From the NCBI GenBank assembly GCA_002369525.1, contig DFFN01000065.1, positions 1 through 27,204 on the forward strand: a DNA stretch of 27,204 nt, in the 5' to 3' direction. The notes beneath the pieces are model-generated. The model was given only the letters and a program-made list of their open reading frames with translations. It had not been told where the DNA came from and searched no databases. How positions within the stretch are numbered: position 1 is the first letter of the stretch; each line of letters opens with the position of its first letter. The position numbers were made by a program, and so were the translations under genes. Positions 1 through 8,254 of the stretch are shown in pieces. Origin of the DNA: Lachnoclostridium sp. UBA3775 (GTDB taxonomy: Bacteria; Bacillota; Clostridia; Lachnospirales; Lachnospiraceae).

Positions 1-3000
1 CATGATATACGGAAGCACAGCCGAATCATCAGCCGAAAAGATTTCTCCGTCGATAATGCTTGCAGCCACCTCGTCATTTTCATCATAAAGCGTGATATTT
101 ACAGGGCATCTTGCTACTATCTGATTTATATTTTTTGAAATGCCTCTTGCTGCTCTCGCACTGTATATCCAGCCTGTTTTTCCGTTTGCGGCAGCATGGT
201 ACCAGCAGTTTCCAAGTGTGTTGAAAACTGCATAATCGACTGTGATCAGGTCTCCCATCTTAAGTGTTTCCAGAACGTCGCACTCATCATAGAAACCGCT
301 TCTCAGATATGCTTTTTCACATGTGATATAATAATCCGTAAAAGACCCGACAAGCTTTTCTTCCCATGAAAAAGTCCACTGTTTTTCAACGGCAGTCAGG
401 TTCTTTTCATATATGAATCTGCCGTCCTTGAGCCTGTACCATTTGTTGCCGACATCATTTATAACATAGGATTCAACATCAACTATCGTATACTCTTTTT
501 CAATATATGATGAGGGATCAGAATCCTTTTTTGGTCTGTCATATACCGGCACTTTTTCTTTACCGGTAACAAACACCAAAGAGTCATCTACAGGAACATA
601 TGAATTATATTGAAACTCATTGGCATTCCGTACATCTGTCAGGATATCGAGAAGCCTTGCATCCATGTTATGCTTGTTTTCTGCAATATTACTTAATGCA
701 TTTGCCTTTGCGGTATCCGCTTCATTGTCATAGAGCCATATCGTTTTTCCAAGACGGTTAAGTCCGTAGTGGTTAAGTGAACCGAATACCAGCCCTCTCG
801 GAACACTGTCCGACGTCACGCAGATATTGTACCAGTCTGTGAACATCCCGCTTATCGGAGTTTCCGTGATCGCAAGTGCAGGGTTGAAAGTCCTTCCCTT
901 TATCTGCGAGGAAGGTATTCCGCAGTTGAAAAGATAGATAGCATATATCTGGGCAACTGCGCCTCCCATGCTGTGACCGACAAGGGTAAAATGGGCATTT
1001 CCTTTTGCCGCCATTCCTATCAGTTCGTTCAGGGTGACATAATCACCGTTTACTTTTTTAAGGGATTTTATCCTTTTTCCATTGCTTATCAGATTGTTTG
1101 TATGGTCAAGATAACCGCTGTGGACTCTTATTCCGTAAAAATCCTTGTAACCTCCTCTCATGCTGTCGGAAAGATCCATCGCCCATTTTGTGAAATCACC
1201 AATGACATCATAGAGGCTGTGGACTTCAGTGTCTCCGTCATAGCCGGCGGTTCCCTGTATGGTAATTATGACATCATATTTTCCTTCCTCGTACTTTACG
1301 CCGACAGCACATTGGGTATTCAGTATGCTTACGGTTTTATCCTTGTTACCGTTAAGTGTCATCATAGTATAGCCAAGCTTTTCAAGTGTCCTTGTGTTTG
1401 ACATTTCCGAACCATCGCCAACAAAGGATTTACTGTGATCCCAGCCTATTTCATACTGCATGTTCCAATAACCATAACCGTTATAACCTGTCTTTGTATC
1501 TGTACTGTAAAGATTAAACAATTCCCCGTTGGTAAGGATATTGATTTCTTCACTGGTATAATTGTTGTCGGAAACAAGCTCAAAATCAAATTCTTCTGCG
1601 TCCTCCTCAGACTTTGTAAGACCAAGAGTATTATCTGTTACACACAGCCACATTCCCGTATCGGCACACAGTATTTTATATCTGTCACCGCACTTCTTTA
1701 CAGAGAGAAATGTTTCCTTGGTGGCAAAATCATTGCATCCGATAAACAGTTCGCCCTTGTCATTTTTCCATACAGAAAAATATTTACGGCTTGTTTTCAT
1801 CTGCAGAGCGCAATATCTTTCATCACTCAGAGGCACGAGGTCAAACATTTCGCAAACCTGGATTTTCTTTGCATCTACATTATATACAGGGTTATCAACA
1901 TCGGGAAATTTTTCAAGCCCGGAATTATAACCAATATCGCAGGTCACATAGCATCCGTTTGACTTTACCTTAAGAGCATAGGTATTATAGGTTTTATACT
2001 TTATATCCGTTTTATAACCCACATCGATTTTATCTGCCAGATCCGCAAGTGAACTCTGTCCGGTTATATAAACTGACCAATAGCTTTTTCCGTCTATAGT
2101 CTTTTCTGCCACAAGAGCATAGGTGTCATTAGGCGTTTCTGTACCGTCTGCCATAAACATTTTTAAACGTACATGATAGACTCCGCCAAGCTTTGTTATT
2201 TCCTGTACTTCTGCCCTTTCCATTCCGGACGGCATGTACCGATAAAAAACATAATACGAACCATCTGCATAATAAGTATTTTGCAGAGTTTTATATGCTT
2301 CTATTTCTTTGTCGCTGATATTGAATATATTCTTGAATACCCAGTCCATTTCCGTGCTTCTGATCTCACAAAAATCTATCATGCCAAAAGCATCATTCTT
2401 ATCCTCAGGCTCATAGTATATCCCGTACCTTGTATCATATTTTATGATATTTTTCCTGTAGCTTTTAAGCAGGCTGTCATTGTACATTATTCCGCCAAAG
2501 GCACCCGATCTTCTGTAATCAAAATTACTTCCCACATGTGCCATAAGCTCATTAAGTTCTGCAATCTTACCTGCCGGATTATCGAAATAATCACTGGCCT
2601 GCCCGAATACCTTAAGCTCGTTTTCAAGCGCATCGCTCGTCAAAAATTTTACTTTCCTGTAGAAATATCCTACCGGATCATCGTTTGTTATATATTCTAT
2701 GTGGCGCTCAAGCTTCGTGGTGATCTTTTCCCCGTCTTTTTTGTACCGGTACATGTAACTATCATAATGTCCGTTATTTAAACCCATATAATATCCGAAA
2801 AGATCTCCGTCGTAACCGTTACTATAGTCAATATAAGCAGAAATGGGAAAAGTTCCTATTTTTTTCACACTACCGTTATAATAAGAATATATGCTTTTCG
2901 ACCTGTCATTGTTATCATGATCACCGTTATCAATGATCAGCTCGGGGATTCTGTCATGATCAATGTCAAAAAAGAAACCCTGAGCGTAATTCACGTCATA

Positions 3001-3141
3001 TCTGTCGATAAAAGCCATATAAGCATCGATCCATTCATATTTATTTTTGGCACGGGCGCTCCATACCCCTGGAATAATACTTTCCGCAAGCATTGCAAAC
3101 ATGCAGAGAAAGGCGATCATTTTTCCCATTCTGTGTTTCAT
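1..3141 (-). CDS. Secreted class-3-type lipase with C-terminal SH3-like modules (3' end beyond window)
   Basis: The frame stays open from the start codon to base 1, giving 1047 visible residues. An N-terminal signal peptide has a basic start, a hydrophobic core and a likely cleavage after Ala-Arg-Ala at residue 31. A short Asp-rich stretch (FDIDHDRIPELII, about residue 45) resembles calcium-loop modules of clostridial secreted proteins. Residues about 435-510 look weakly like a fascin or ricin-type trefoil. The lipase core has the nucleophile elbow GHSMGG with Ser724, a likely acid Asp778 (TSDSVPR) and a likely His824 (KHNMDARL), the class-3 lipase order. Two SH3-like modules follow (about 863-925 and 940-1000, the latter with the KAYLRSG and GKTGWIYS motifs); such modules often bind cell wall. 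It probably hydrolyses acylglycerols or other esters outside the cell; the substrate is not known. ATG 3141 was chosen because GGAAGG lies 7 bases upstream; in-frame ATGs at 3144, 3156 and 3159 are alternatives. Confidence 0.85.
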   Translation of the reverse strand, partial: MKHRMGKMIAFLCMFAMLAESIIPGVWSARAKNKYEWIDAYMAFIDRYDVNYAQGFFFDIDHDRIPELIIDNGDHDNNDRSKSIYSYYNGSVKKIGTFPISAYIDYSNGYDGDLFGYYMGLNNGHYDSYMYRYKKDGEKITTKLERHIEYITNDDPVGYFYRKVKFLTSDALENELKVFGQASDYFDNPAGKIAELNELMAHVGSNFDYRRSGAFGGIMYNDSLLKSYRKNIIKYDTRYGIYYEPEDKNDAFGMIDFCEIRSTEMDWVFKNIFNISDKEIEAYKTLQNTYYADGSYYVFYRYMPSGMERAEVQEITKLGGVYHVRLKMFMADGTETPNDTYALVAEKTIDGKSYWSVYITGQSSLADLADKIDVGYKTDIKYKTYNTYALKVKSNGCYVTCDIGYNSGLEKFPDVDNPVYNVDAKKIQVCEMFDLVPLSDERYCALQMKTSRKYFSVWKNDKGELFIGCNDFATKETFLSVKKCGDRYKILCADTGMWLCVTDNTLGLTKSEEDAEEFDFELVSDNNYTSEEINILTNGELFNLYSTDTKTGYNGYGYWNMQYEIGWDHSKSFVGDGSEMSNTRTLEKLGYTMMTLNGNKDKTVSILNTQCAVGVKYEEGKYDVIITIQGTAGYDGDTEVHSLYDVIGDFTKWAMDLSDSMRGGYKDFYGIRVHSGYLDHTNNLISNGKRIKSLKKVNGDYVTLNELIGMAAKGNAHFTLVGHSMGGAVAQIYAIYLFNCGIPSSQIKGRTFNPALAITETPISGMFTDWYNICVTSDSVPRGLVFGSLNHYGLNRLGKTIWLYDNEADTAKANALSNIAENKHNMDARLLDILTDVRNANEFQYNSYVPVDDSLVFVTGKEKVPVYDRPKKDSDPSSYIEKEYTIVDVESYVINDVGNKWYRLKDGRFIYEKNLTAVEKQWTFSWEEKLVGSFTDYYITCEKAYLRSGFYDECDVLETLKMGDLITVDYAVFNTLGNCWYHAAANGKTGWIYSARAARGISKNINQIVARCPVNITLYDENDEVAASIIDGEIFSADDSAVLPYIM

Positions 3142-3176
3142 CATTTTTCCTTCCATCATCTTCTTTTATCCTATAC

Positions 3177-3214
3177 CCAAAAAACCGATACCTTTTGTCA
3201 GGTACCGGTTTTTT
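3177..3214 (-). terminator. Rho-independent terminator after the 375-aa gene
   Basis: Ten-base arms at 3183-3192 and 3201-3210 pair with one G-U wobble and an 8-base loop. Read on the minus strand, the stem is followed by a run of T. It lies 22 bases downstream of the stop of the 375-aa gene and ahead of the lipase start. The plus-strand side also has a long T run, so it could act in both directions, but no plus-strand gene approaches it. Confidence 0.75.
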
Positions 3215-3236
3215 TGAATTGATTTTTCTTGTATTC

Positions 3237-4364
3237 TTACCTTCCGACCAGCTGTTTTCTTGCTGCATCGATCTGACGGATGATATCGTTCCTGCAGGTT
3301 CCGGGGTTCGGGCTTAAGGTTCCGAGCCTTACATTCATCGTGGTAATGTTTGAAACCATGTCAACCGCTTTATCAAAGGAAGGATCTGCCTTGCAGTCAT
3401 CGATGTCTGCTTCGCTGAGTTCTTCATCAGATGCAAGATATCCGAGATAAATCTGCTTAAGAAGCTCGGGAATCTTCCACAGCTGAACCTCATCATTGGC
3501 ATCCATATTGTAGAGCTCTTCGAAAGCATTGTCGCCATGATTGATGAGTTTGTCGCGGAAGTTGAGCTTCTTTGATGAAAGGAATGCCTGGTAGCTGGAA
3601 ATGAAATCCCAGAGGGCTTCCTTTGACTCAAGTGCATCCGCAGCCATCTGTGAACGCTTTGCGATCTCGTTATCAAGGATTTCTGCTGTCTTGGAGAATA
3701 CGTCCTGCATATCCTCTGTATTGAACTGGTCCTCGAATTCCTTTATCGACTTGCCGTCAAGTCCTCCGAAAAGAACGGCCTGTGACATCATTGTTGTCTT
3801 TAACATGTCAGGCATCTCAGGTCTGAAAACACGTCCGGTTCTAAGCGACCTGTATGCGATATCGCCGTCGGAAATGAGTTTTTCCTTGTACTTCTCCTTT
3901 TCCTCGGCCTCGAGCTTTGCGGCAAGCTCCTGCTTTCTCGCAAGCTTTTCCTTCTCTGCCTCTTCCTTTGCTTTTTCTCTGTCCTTTGCGCTTTCCGCAA
4001 GAACCTCTTCATACTTTGGCTGTACAAGAGGAAGAATATTGAACAAAGTCTTTGCGAGTGCCTTCTTGCCTCTGTTGCCGATACTGAAACCGCCCATATC
4101 AAGCTGCTCTGTACCGAGTATTCCGCCACGATTTATTACTGCGTAGGGCTTAAGCTGTCCTCCTACCGGAAGCAATATGCCGATCATTCCCCCGTCTGCT
4201 GATTCATCAAGGCACTTTCTTATCATTGAACTAAGCTCCGAATCCGCATTAAGAAATTCATTGCTTTTAGCGTCCCTTACGATCATAGGAAGGAATTCCC
4301 TCATTCTCTCCTCGGTGATGTCCTTAAACGCATCACCTATTATTTCCTTCATCGTCTGTGCCAT
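3237..4364 (-). CDS. Unrecognised 375-aa cytoplasmic protein with a central coiled coil
   Basis: I do not recognise this family. The protein has no signal peptide and no membrane segment. Residues 1-115 form a mixed region with a Gly-rich patch (GGMIGILLPVGGQLKPYAVINRGG, split around residues 58-81). Residues about 116-164 are dominated by Lys, Glu and Ala (EKAKEEAEKEKLARK and onward), typical of a charged coiled coil. The remaining C-terminal half is probably helical. The start is well supported: AAGGAG lies 9 bases ahead of ATG 4364. The gene is separated from ptsI by 166 bases with a promoter-like element and is followed by a hairpin terminator, so it is probably a single-gene unit. No function can be assigned from sequence or context. 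Confidence 0.85.
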   Translation of the reverse strand: MAQTMKEIIGDAFKDITEERMREFLPMIVRDAKSNEFLNADSELSSMIRKCLDESADGGMIGILLPVGGQLKPYAVINRGGILGTEQLDMGGFSIGNRGKKALAKTLFNILPLVQPKYEEVLAESAKDREKAKEEAEKEKLARKQELAAKLEAEEKEKYKEKLISDGDIAYRSLRTGRVFRPEMPDMLKTTMMSQAVLFGGLDGKSIKEFEDQFNTEDMQDVFSKTAEILDNEIAKRSQMAADALESKEALWDFISSYQAFLSSKKLNFRDKLINHGDNAFEELYNMDANDEVQLWKIPELLKQIYLGYLASDEELSEADIDDCKADPSFDKAVDMVSNITTMNVRLGTLSPNPGTCRNDIIRQIDAARKQLVGR

Positions 4365-4389
4365 GGATACATTCTCCTTTTTCTAAATT

Positions 4390-4421
4390 ATTATAGTTCT
4401 TGCCGTCACAGCTTCGGTGAC
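4390..4421 (-). promoter_or_regulatory. Promoter -10 candidate with adjacent inverted repeat upstream of the 375-aa gene
   Basis: A perfect TATAAT (minus strand, 4395-4390) lies 26 bases ahead of the start codon. Just upstream is an inverted repeat, GTCAC at 4405-4409 and GTGAC at 4417-4421, separated by 7 bases. It falls where the -10/-35 spacer and -35 box would be. No good -35 hexamer is visible, so the repeat could be an operator or activator site. Nothing else was seen in the 166-base gap, and no clear terminator follows ptsI. Confidence 0.45.
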
Positions 4422-4530
4422 TATTACTATTTTACAGCAGATTTTTTAAAATGCAAACCCAAATTAACACTTTTTAGAATTTCTGTAATTATTGAGCAAA
4501 AATGACAGATTTTTTTACATTTTGCACGTA

Positions 4531-6153
4531 TCAGAGGCTTCTTATGTGCTTTTTCAACCTGAGTATGAAACCGGGTGAAACCGAAAGCGCATCCATACCG
4601 GCATCGATGAAAAATCTGGTCATGCTGATATCCGCCGCAAGCTCACCGCACACCCCGCACAAAATCCCGTTTTCATGCGCGGATTTCACCGTAAATTCGA
4701 TCATTCTTCTGATCGCGGTCTCCTTCGGACGATAAAAGTCATCCAGCATACCGTTCTGTCTGTCAAGCGCCATTGTATACTGAACCAGATCGTTGGTGCC
4801 TATGGAGAAAAAACCGGTTTTTCCCGCAAGTATGTCTGCCGTCACCGCTGCCGCAGGTGTCTCTATCATTATGCCCTGTACCGGAACCCTGTACAGGACG
4901 CCTTCGTTTTCAAGCTCCGCAGCACATTCCTTTACAACCCTGTCTATCCATTCCAGTTCCCATGCGCATGTCACCATGGGGTAAAGTATCTGCAGATTTC
5001 CGTAGACTCCGGCCCTTAGCAGCGCTCTCAGCTGGGTTTTGAATATTTCGGGTTTTTTAAGGCATATCCTTATCGCCCTGAAACCGAGCGCCGGATTTTC
5101 CTCGTGCTCAACGCCGAAATAATCGGGCTGTTTGTCCGCCCCGATATCCATCGTTCTGATGACTACAGGCTTATCGCCCATGGTCTCAAGCACTTTTTTA
5201 TAGGTTTTAAACTGTTTTTCTTCATCGGGGAAGCTTCTGCTTTCAAGATATAGGAATTCGCTCCTGAAAAGCCCGATACCGTCGGCGCCCGATCTTAAAA
5301 CCGCATCAAGATCGTAAGTCGAAGCCACGTTTGCCATCAGCTTAATATGCTTTCCGTCGGTCGTTACGCTCTCAAGGTCCTTGTAGGAAAGCAGCTCTTC
5401 GCTTTCTCTTGCAAGCTCCTCCATCCTGTTTTTGGTGCTTACGAGAGTATCGAAATCCGGAGAAATGATGAAGCTTCCGTTAAAGCCGTCAAGCACGGCC
5501 ATCTGCTCATCCTTTATCTCGCCGCTAAAAAGATCAAGCGGAACCAGTACCATGGCAGGGATGTCCATGGTCCTTGCAAGTATCGCTGTATGGGATGTCA
5601 CGGAGCCCTTGACCGTCACTATTCCCTGTATCAGCTTTTTGTCAAGCATCACTGTCTGAGCAGGGCTCAGATCCTCTGCGACAAGTATGCAGGGCTCATT
5701 TATCACAAAGGGCTTTTCGTCTTCTCCGAGCAGCAGCCTTGTAAGCCTGTCGGCAACATCCTCCATGTCCGCGCTTCGCGAGCGCATGTATTCCTCCTCC
5801 ATCGAAGAAAACATTTCGGCTATTCCCTGCGCCACGCGCATCACGGCAAATTCGGCATTTATACGCTCGTTTTTGATCGTTTCCTTTACGGTGCCGATGA
5901 AGATTTGGTCATGCAGTATCATTGCATAGGCATTGAAAAGCTCTGCGTCCCCGTCTCCGACGTTTTCGCCGGCCTTCCTTGCAAGCATCTCAAACTGCAT
6001 ACAAAGCTCCTCTACCGCATTCCCAAGCCTTCCGATCTCGGCATCGGTATCCGCAACATGCTTACGCCTTACCCTTACTTCGTTTTTTCTGTATATTTTG
6101 ATGGGAGCCGACGCAATTCCGCCGTTTACGCTCCTTCCGCTGTATTGTTTCAT
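4531..6153 (-). CDS. ptsI: Phosphoenolpyruvate-protein phosphotransferase (PTS Enzyme I)
   Basis: Enzyme I takes phosphate from phosphoenolpyruvate onto a histidine and passes it to HPr in the cytoplasm, powering PTS sugar uptake. All expected parts are present in 540 aa: the N-terminal HPr-binding helical domain, the phospho-histidine motif TSHTAILAR with His188, and the C-terminal PEP-binding barrel. The barrel shows GLFRSEFLY (Arg297), RTMDIGADK (Arg333), the ETP motif (Glu431), GTNDLVQY (Asn454, Asp455) and the catalytic Cys502 in GVCGELA. The residue before VTSH is Ser where many family members have a Gly pair. There is no GAF domain, so this is PtsI and not PtsP. The start is 15 bases after the larC stop, with only a weak AG-rich ribosome site, which suggests translation linked to larC. 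It is the last gene of the glpK-to-ptsI cluster. No ptsH is in the window. Confidence 0.96.
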   Translation of the reverse strand: MKQYSGRSVNGGIASAPIKIYRKNEVRVRRKHVADTDAEIGRLGNAVEELCMQFEMLARKAGENVGDGDAELFNAYAMILHDQIFIGTVKETIKNERINAEFAVMRVAQGIAEMFSSMEEEYMRSRSADMEDVADRLTRLLLGEDEKPFVINEPCILVAEDLSPAQTVMLDKKLIQGIVTVKGSVTSHTAILARTMDIPAMVLVPLDLFSGEIKDEQMAVLDGFNGSFIISPDFDTLVSTKNRMEELARESEELLSYKDLESVTTDGKHIKLMANVASTYDLDAVLRSGADGIGLFRSEFLYLESRSFPDEEKQFKTYKKVLETMGDKPVVIRTMDIGADKQPDYFGVEHEENPALGFRAIRICLKKPEIFKTQLRALLRAGVYGNLQILYPMVTCAWELEWIDRVVKECAAELENEGVLYRVPVQGIMIETPAAAVTADILAGKTGFFSIGTNDLVQYTMALDRQNGMLDDFYRPKETAIRRMIEFTVKSAHENGILCGVCGELAADISMTRFFIDAGMDALSVSPGFILRLKKHIRSL

Positions 6154-6168
6154 TATGTGATTCTTTCG

Positions 6169-7455
6169 TCAGATTCGGTTAAGCTCCGCATAAAGCCTTG
6201 CATAAACATCATTATAGGACCTTCCGCTTCTTTCGCATATTTTTATTATGCTTTCGTACTCCGGATAATTTCTGGCCGCGCCGTCTATCATGACCTTTTT
6301 ATACTCCGTTTCACCGAGGCCGGTTACGGTTTTAAGGCATTCGCGCGCAAGCACGCTTCTCTCCATTGCGGTCCTTCTGATTCCTATCGTCGTTGTATTT
6401 TCAAATATGATCTTTTCGAGCGCTCCGGTCTTTTCTTCGTCACAGATAACGCTTAAAAGCCATGCCGGACGGTTCTTTTTCATGAAAACAGGCATGTAAA
6501 ACGCATCTCTTGCCCCTGCTTCAAAAAGCATGTTCATAAGAAGTCCAAGAGCCTCTCCCGTGGAATCGTCAATGTTGCTTTCAAGCTTGATTATCCTGTC
6601 GTCTGGCTCTGTGCCTTCGTTCTTTTCGCCTGTTTCTTCAATTATCGTGGCGCGCAAGAAGCTCGGAAGCTCATATTCCCTCTTTCCTGCGCCATAGCCT
6701 GTTTTAATTATTTTATAGCTTGCCGGAAGCTTATCAGAAGTCTTTATCGCTGCTGCGAGCGATGCACCCGTAGGGGTTACAAACTCTCCTCTCACGCCGG
6801 TCTTTTTAAGCACCAGACCGTTTGCGGCAGCGATATTCGCAACGGCAGGCACCGGAACAGGCAGTATACCGTGGGCACAGCGTATCGTTCCCTCGCCCTC
6901 GCAAAGATAAGGAATTATCACCTTGTCGATATTCAGATTGTCGAGGCAGTATGCCGCGGAAATGATATCCGCTATCGAATCGATTGCGCCGACCTCGTGG
7001 AAATGTACCGTTTCCCTGCTGCAGCCGTGAGCCTTTGCCTCGGCATCGGCAAGTATCTCAAAAACCTTTGCGGCGGTTTTCTTTGCATTTTCGCCTGCAT
7101 CCGCACGCTCGATTATTTCAAGCACATCCGCAAGGCCGCGATGCTCATGTTGGTGATGCCCGTCATGATCATGATGGTGATCGTCGTGTACGTGCTCATG
7201 ATGATGCTCATGCCCGTGCAGATATTCCATGTCATGATCGTGGTTTTCATATTCCTTGTCGGTCACGACATCAAAATCGCAGCAGTCAAGTCCTGCCTTC
7301 TTTACTCTTTTTATTTCAACCCTGAAGCCCTCTACATTAAGGCTTTCTATCGTCTTTTTCAGGCCCTCGGCGGAAGCTCCGAGATCCAAAAGCGCGGCAA
7401 CGAACATGTCTCCGCTGATGCCAGAATTACATTCCAGATATAGTGTTCTTCCCAT
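6169..7455 (-). CDS. larC: Nickel-pincer cofactor biosynthesis protein LarC (nickel insertase), single-frame
   Basis: LarC inserts nickel into the thio-carboxylated pyridinium mononucleotide to finish the nickel-pincer nucleotide used by lactate racemase and related racemases or epimerases. The protein (428 aa) begins with the family hallmark LYLECNSGISGDMFVAALLDLGA. It has a His-rich loop at about residues 72-106 (17 His, for example HDDHHHDHDGHHQHEH) expected to hold nickel. It also carries the conserved segments VHFHEVGAIDSIADI, TPTGA and ESNIDDSTGEALG. The two halves, which in Lactiplantibacillus plantarum are joined by programmed frameshifting, are in one uninterrupted frame here. AAAGGG lies 7 bases ahead of the start. 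The gene follows larB by 15 bases and precedes ptsI by 15 bases. Confidence 0.95.
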   Translation of the reverse strand: MGRTLYLECNSGISGDMFVAALLDLGASAEGLKKTIESLNVEGFRVEIKRVKKAGLDCCDFDVVTDKEYENHDHDMEYLHGHEHHHEHVHDDHHHDHDGHHQHEHRGLADVLEIIERADAGENAKKTAAKVFEILADAEAKAHGCSRETVHFHEVGAIDSIADIISAAYCLDNLNIDKVIIPYLCEGEGTIRCAHGILPVPVPAVANIAAANGLVLKKTGVRGEFVTPTGASLAAAIKTSDKLPASYKIIKTGYGAGKREYELPSFLRATIIEETGEKNEGTEPDDRIIKLESNIDDSTGEALGLLMNMLFEAGARDAFYMPVFMKKNRPAWLLSVICDEEKTGALEKIIFENTTTIGIRRTAMERSVLARECLKTVTGLGETEYKKVMIDGAARNYPEYESIIKICERSGRSYNDVYARLYAELNRI

Positions 7456-7470
7456 TTTATCACCCTTTGG

Positions 7471-8220
7471 TCATTCGTTTTTAAGTGCAAGACGGTTTAT
7501 CTGCGTCGCCATATAGCCGGCGCCGTAACCGTTGTCGATGTTTACGACAGCCACGCCGTTCGCACAGGAATTTATCATCGTAAGAAGCGCGCTCAGGCCT
7601 CCGAAGCTTGCCCCGTAACCGACTGACGTGGGTACGGCGATCACGGGATTTGTAACAAGTCCTCCGATCACGCTTGCAAGAGCGCCCTCCATGCCGGCAA
7701 TCGCCACAACACAGTTTGCTTTCCTGATATCGTCAAGCCTCGCAAACAGACGGTGTATCCCGGACACTCCGACATCATATACCCTTGACACCCCTGCTCC
7801 GAAAAACTCTGCGGTTTTCGCGCATTCCTCAGCGACATAAAGATCTGCGGTTCCAGCGCAGCAGACCGTTACCATGCCTTTTAATTCCGGTTTTTCCTTT
7901 TGCAAAATCAAAACCCTTGAGATCTCGTCATATTCAGCCTCCGGGAAAATATTTTTCACAAGCTCCGCCTGGTGTCTGTCGGCCCTTGTCCCGAGCACTT
8001 TTCCGTTTTTTTCATAAAGCTTTTTATATATTTCCGTCAGGTATTCATCTGCCTTGCCCTTGCAGAAGACAACCTCGGGAAACCCCTGTCTTAACTCCCT
8101 GTTGGTATCAAGCTTTGCAAAGCCCATTTCCTCATACGGCGCCGCCGCAAGCAGAGATTCCGCAGCTTCGGGCGACATTACGCCGTCCTTAACCTTTTCA
8201 AGAATTTCTTTTATATCCAC
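7471..8220 (-). CDS. larB: Pyridinium-3,5-biscarboxylic acid mononucleotide synthase LarB
   Basis: LarB carboxylates nicotinic acid adenine dinucleotide and releases AMP, the first step toward the nickel-pincer nucleotide. At 249 aa it has the usual length. The N-terminal part (MDIKEILEKVKDG, then FCKGK and the VLGTRAD segment) is typical of LarB. The C-terminal half is PurE-like: VTVCCAGTADLYVAEE, DVGVSGIHRL, AGMEGALASVIGGLV and the GYGASFGGLSALL glycine-rich segment. Its stop is 15 bases ahead of larC, so the two are surely co-transcribed. A purine-rich AAGGAG-containing leader precedes the start. larE, the sulfur-transfer partner, and a larA racemase are not within the window. Confidence 0.95.
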   Translation of the reverse strand: MDIKEILEKVKDGVMSPEAAESLLAAAPYEEMGFAKLDTNRELRQGFPEVVFCKGKADEYLTEIYKKLYEKNGKVLGTRADRHQAELVKNIFPEAEYDEISRVLILQKEKPELKGMVTVCCAGTADLYVAEECAKTAEFFGAGVSRVYDVGVSGIHRLFARLDDIRKANCVVAIAGMEGALASVIGGLVTNPVIAVPTSVGYGASFGGLSALLTMINSCANGVAVVNIDNGYGAGYMATQINRLALKNE

Positions 8221-8254
8221 TGTTTCTTCCTCTTTCTCCTTGATCCTCCGGATT

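Noticed and set aside
771..771. His791 (LNHYGLN) as the lipase catalytic histidine
   Set aside because: It lies only 13 residues after Asp778. His824 in KHNMDARL fits the usual class-3 pattern and distance better.
973..3222. Several open frames on the plus strand (up to about 200 codons)
   Set aside because: They lie opposite the minus-strand lipase frame, which is open for 1047 codons with signal peptide and catalytic motifs. The plus-strand translations show no family features.
4531..6153. Nitrogen-type PtsP instead of PtsI
   Set aside because: The protein is 540 aa with no N-terminal GAF domain.
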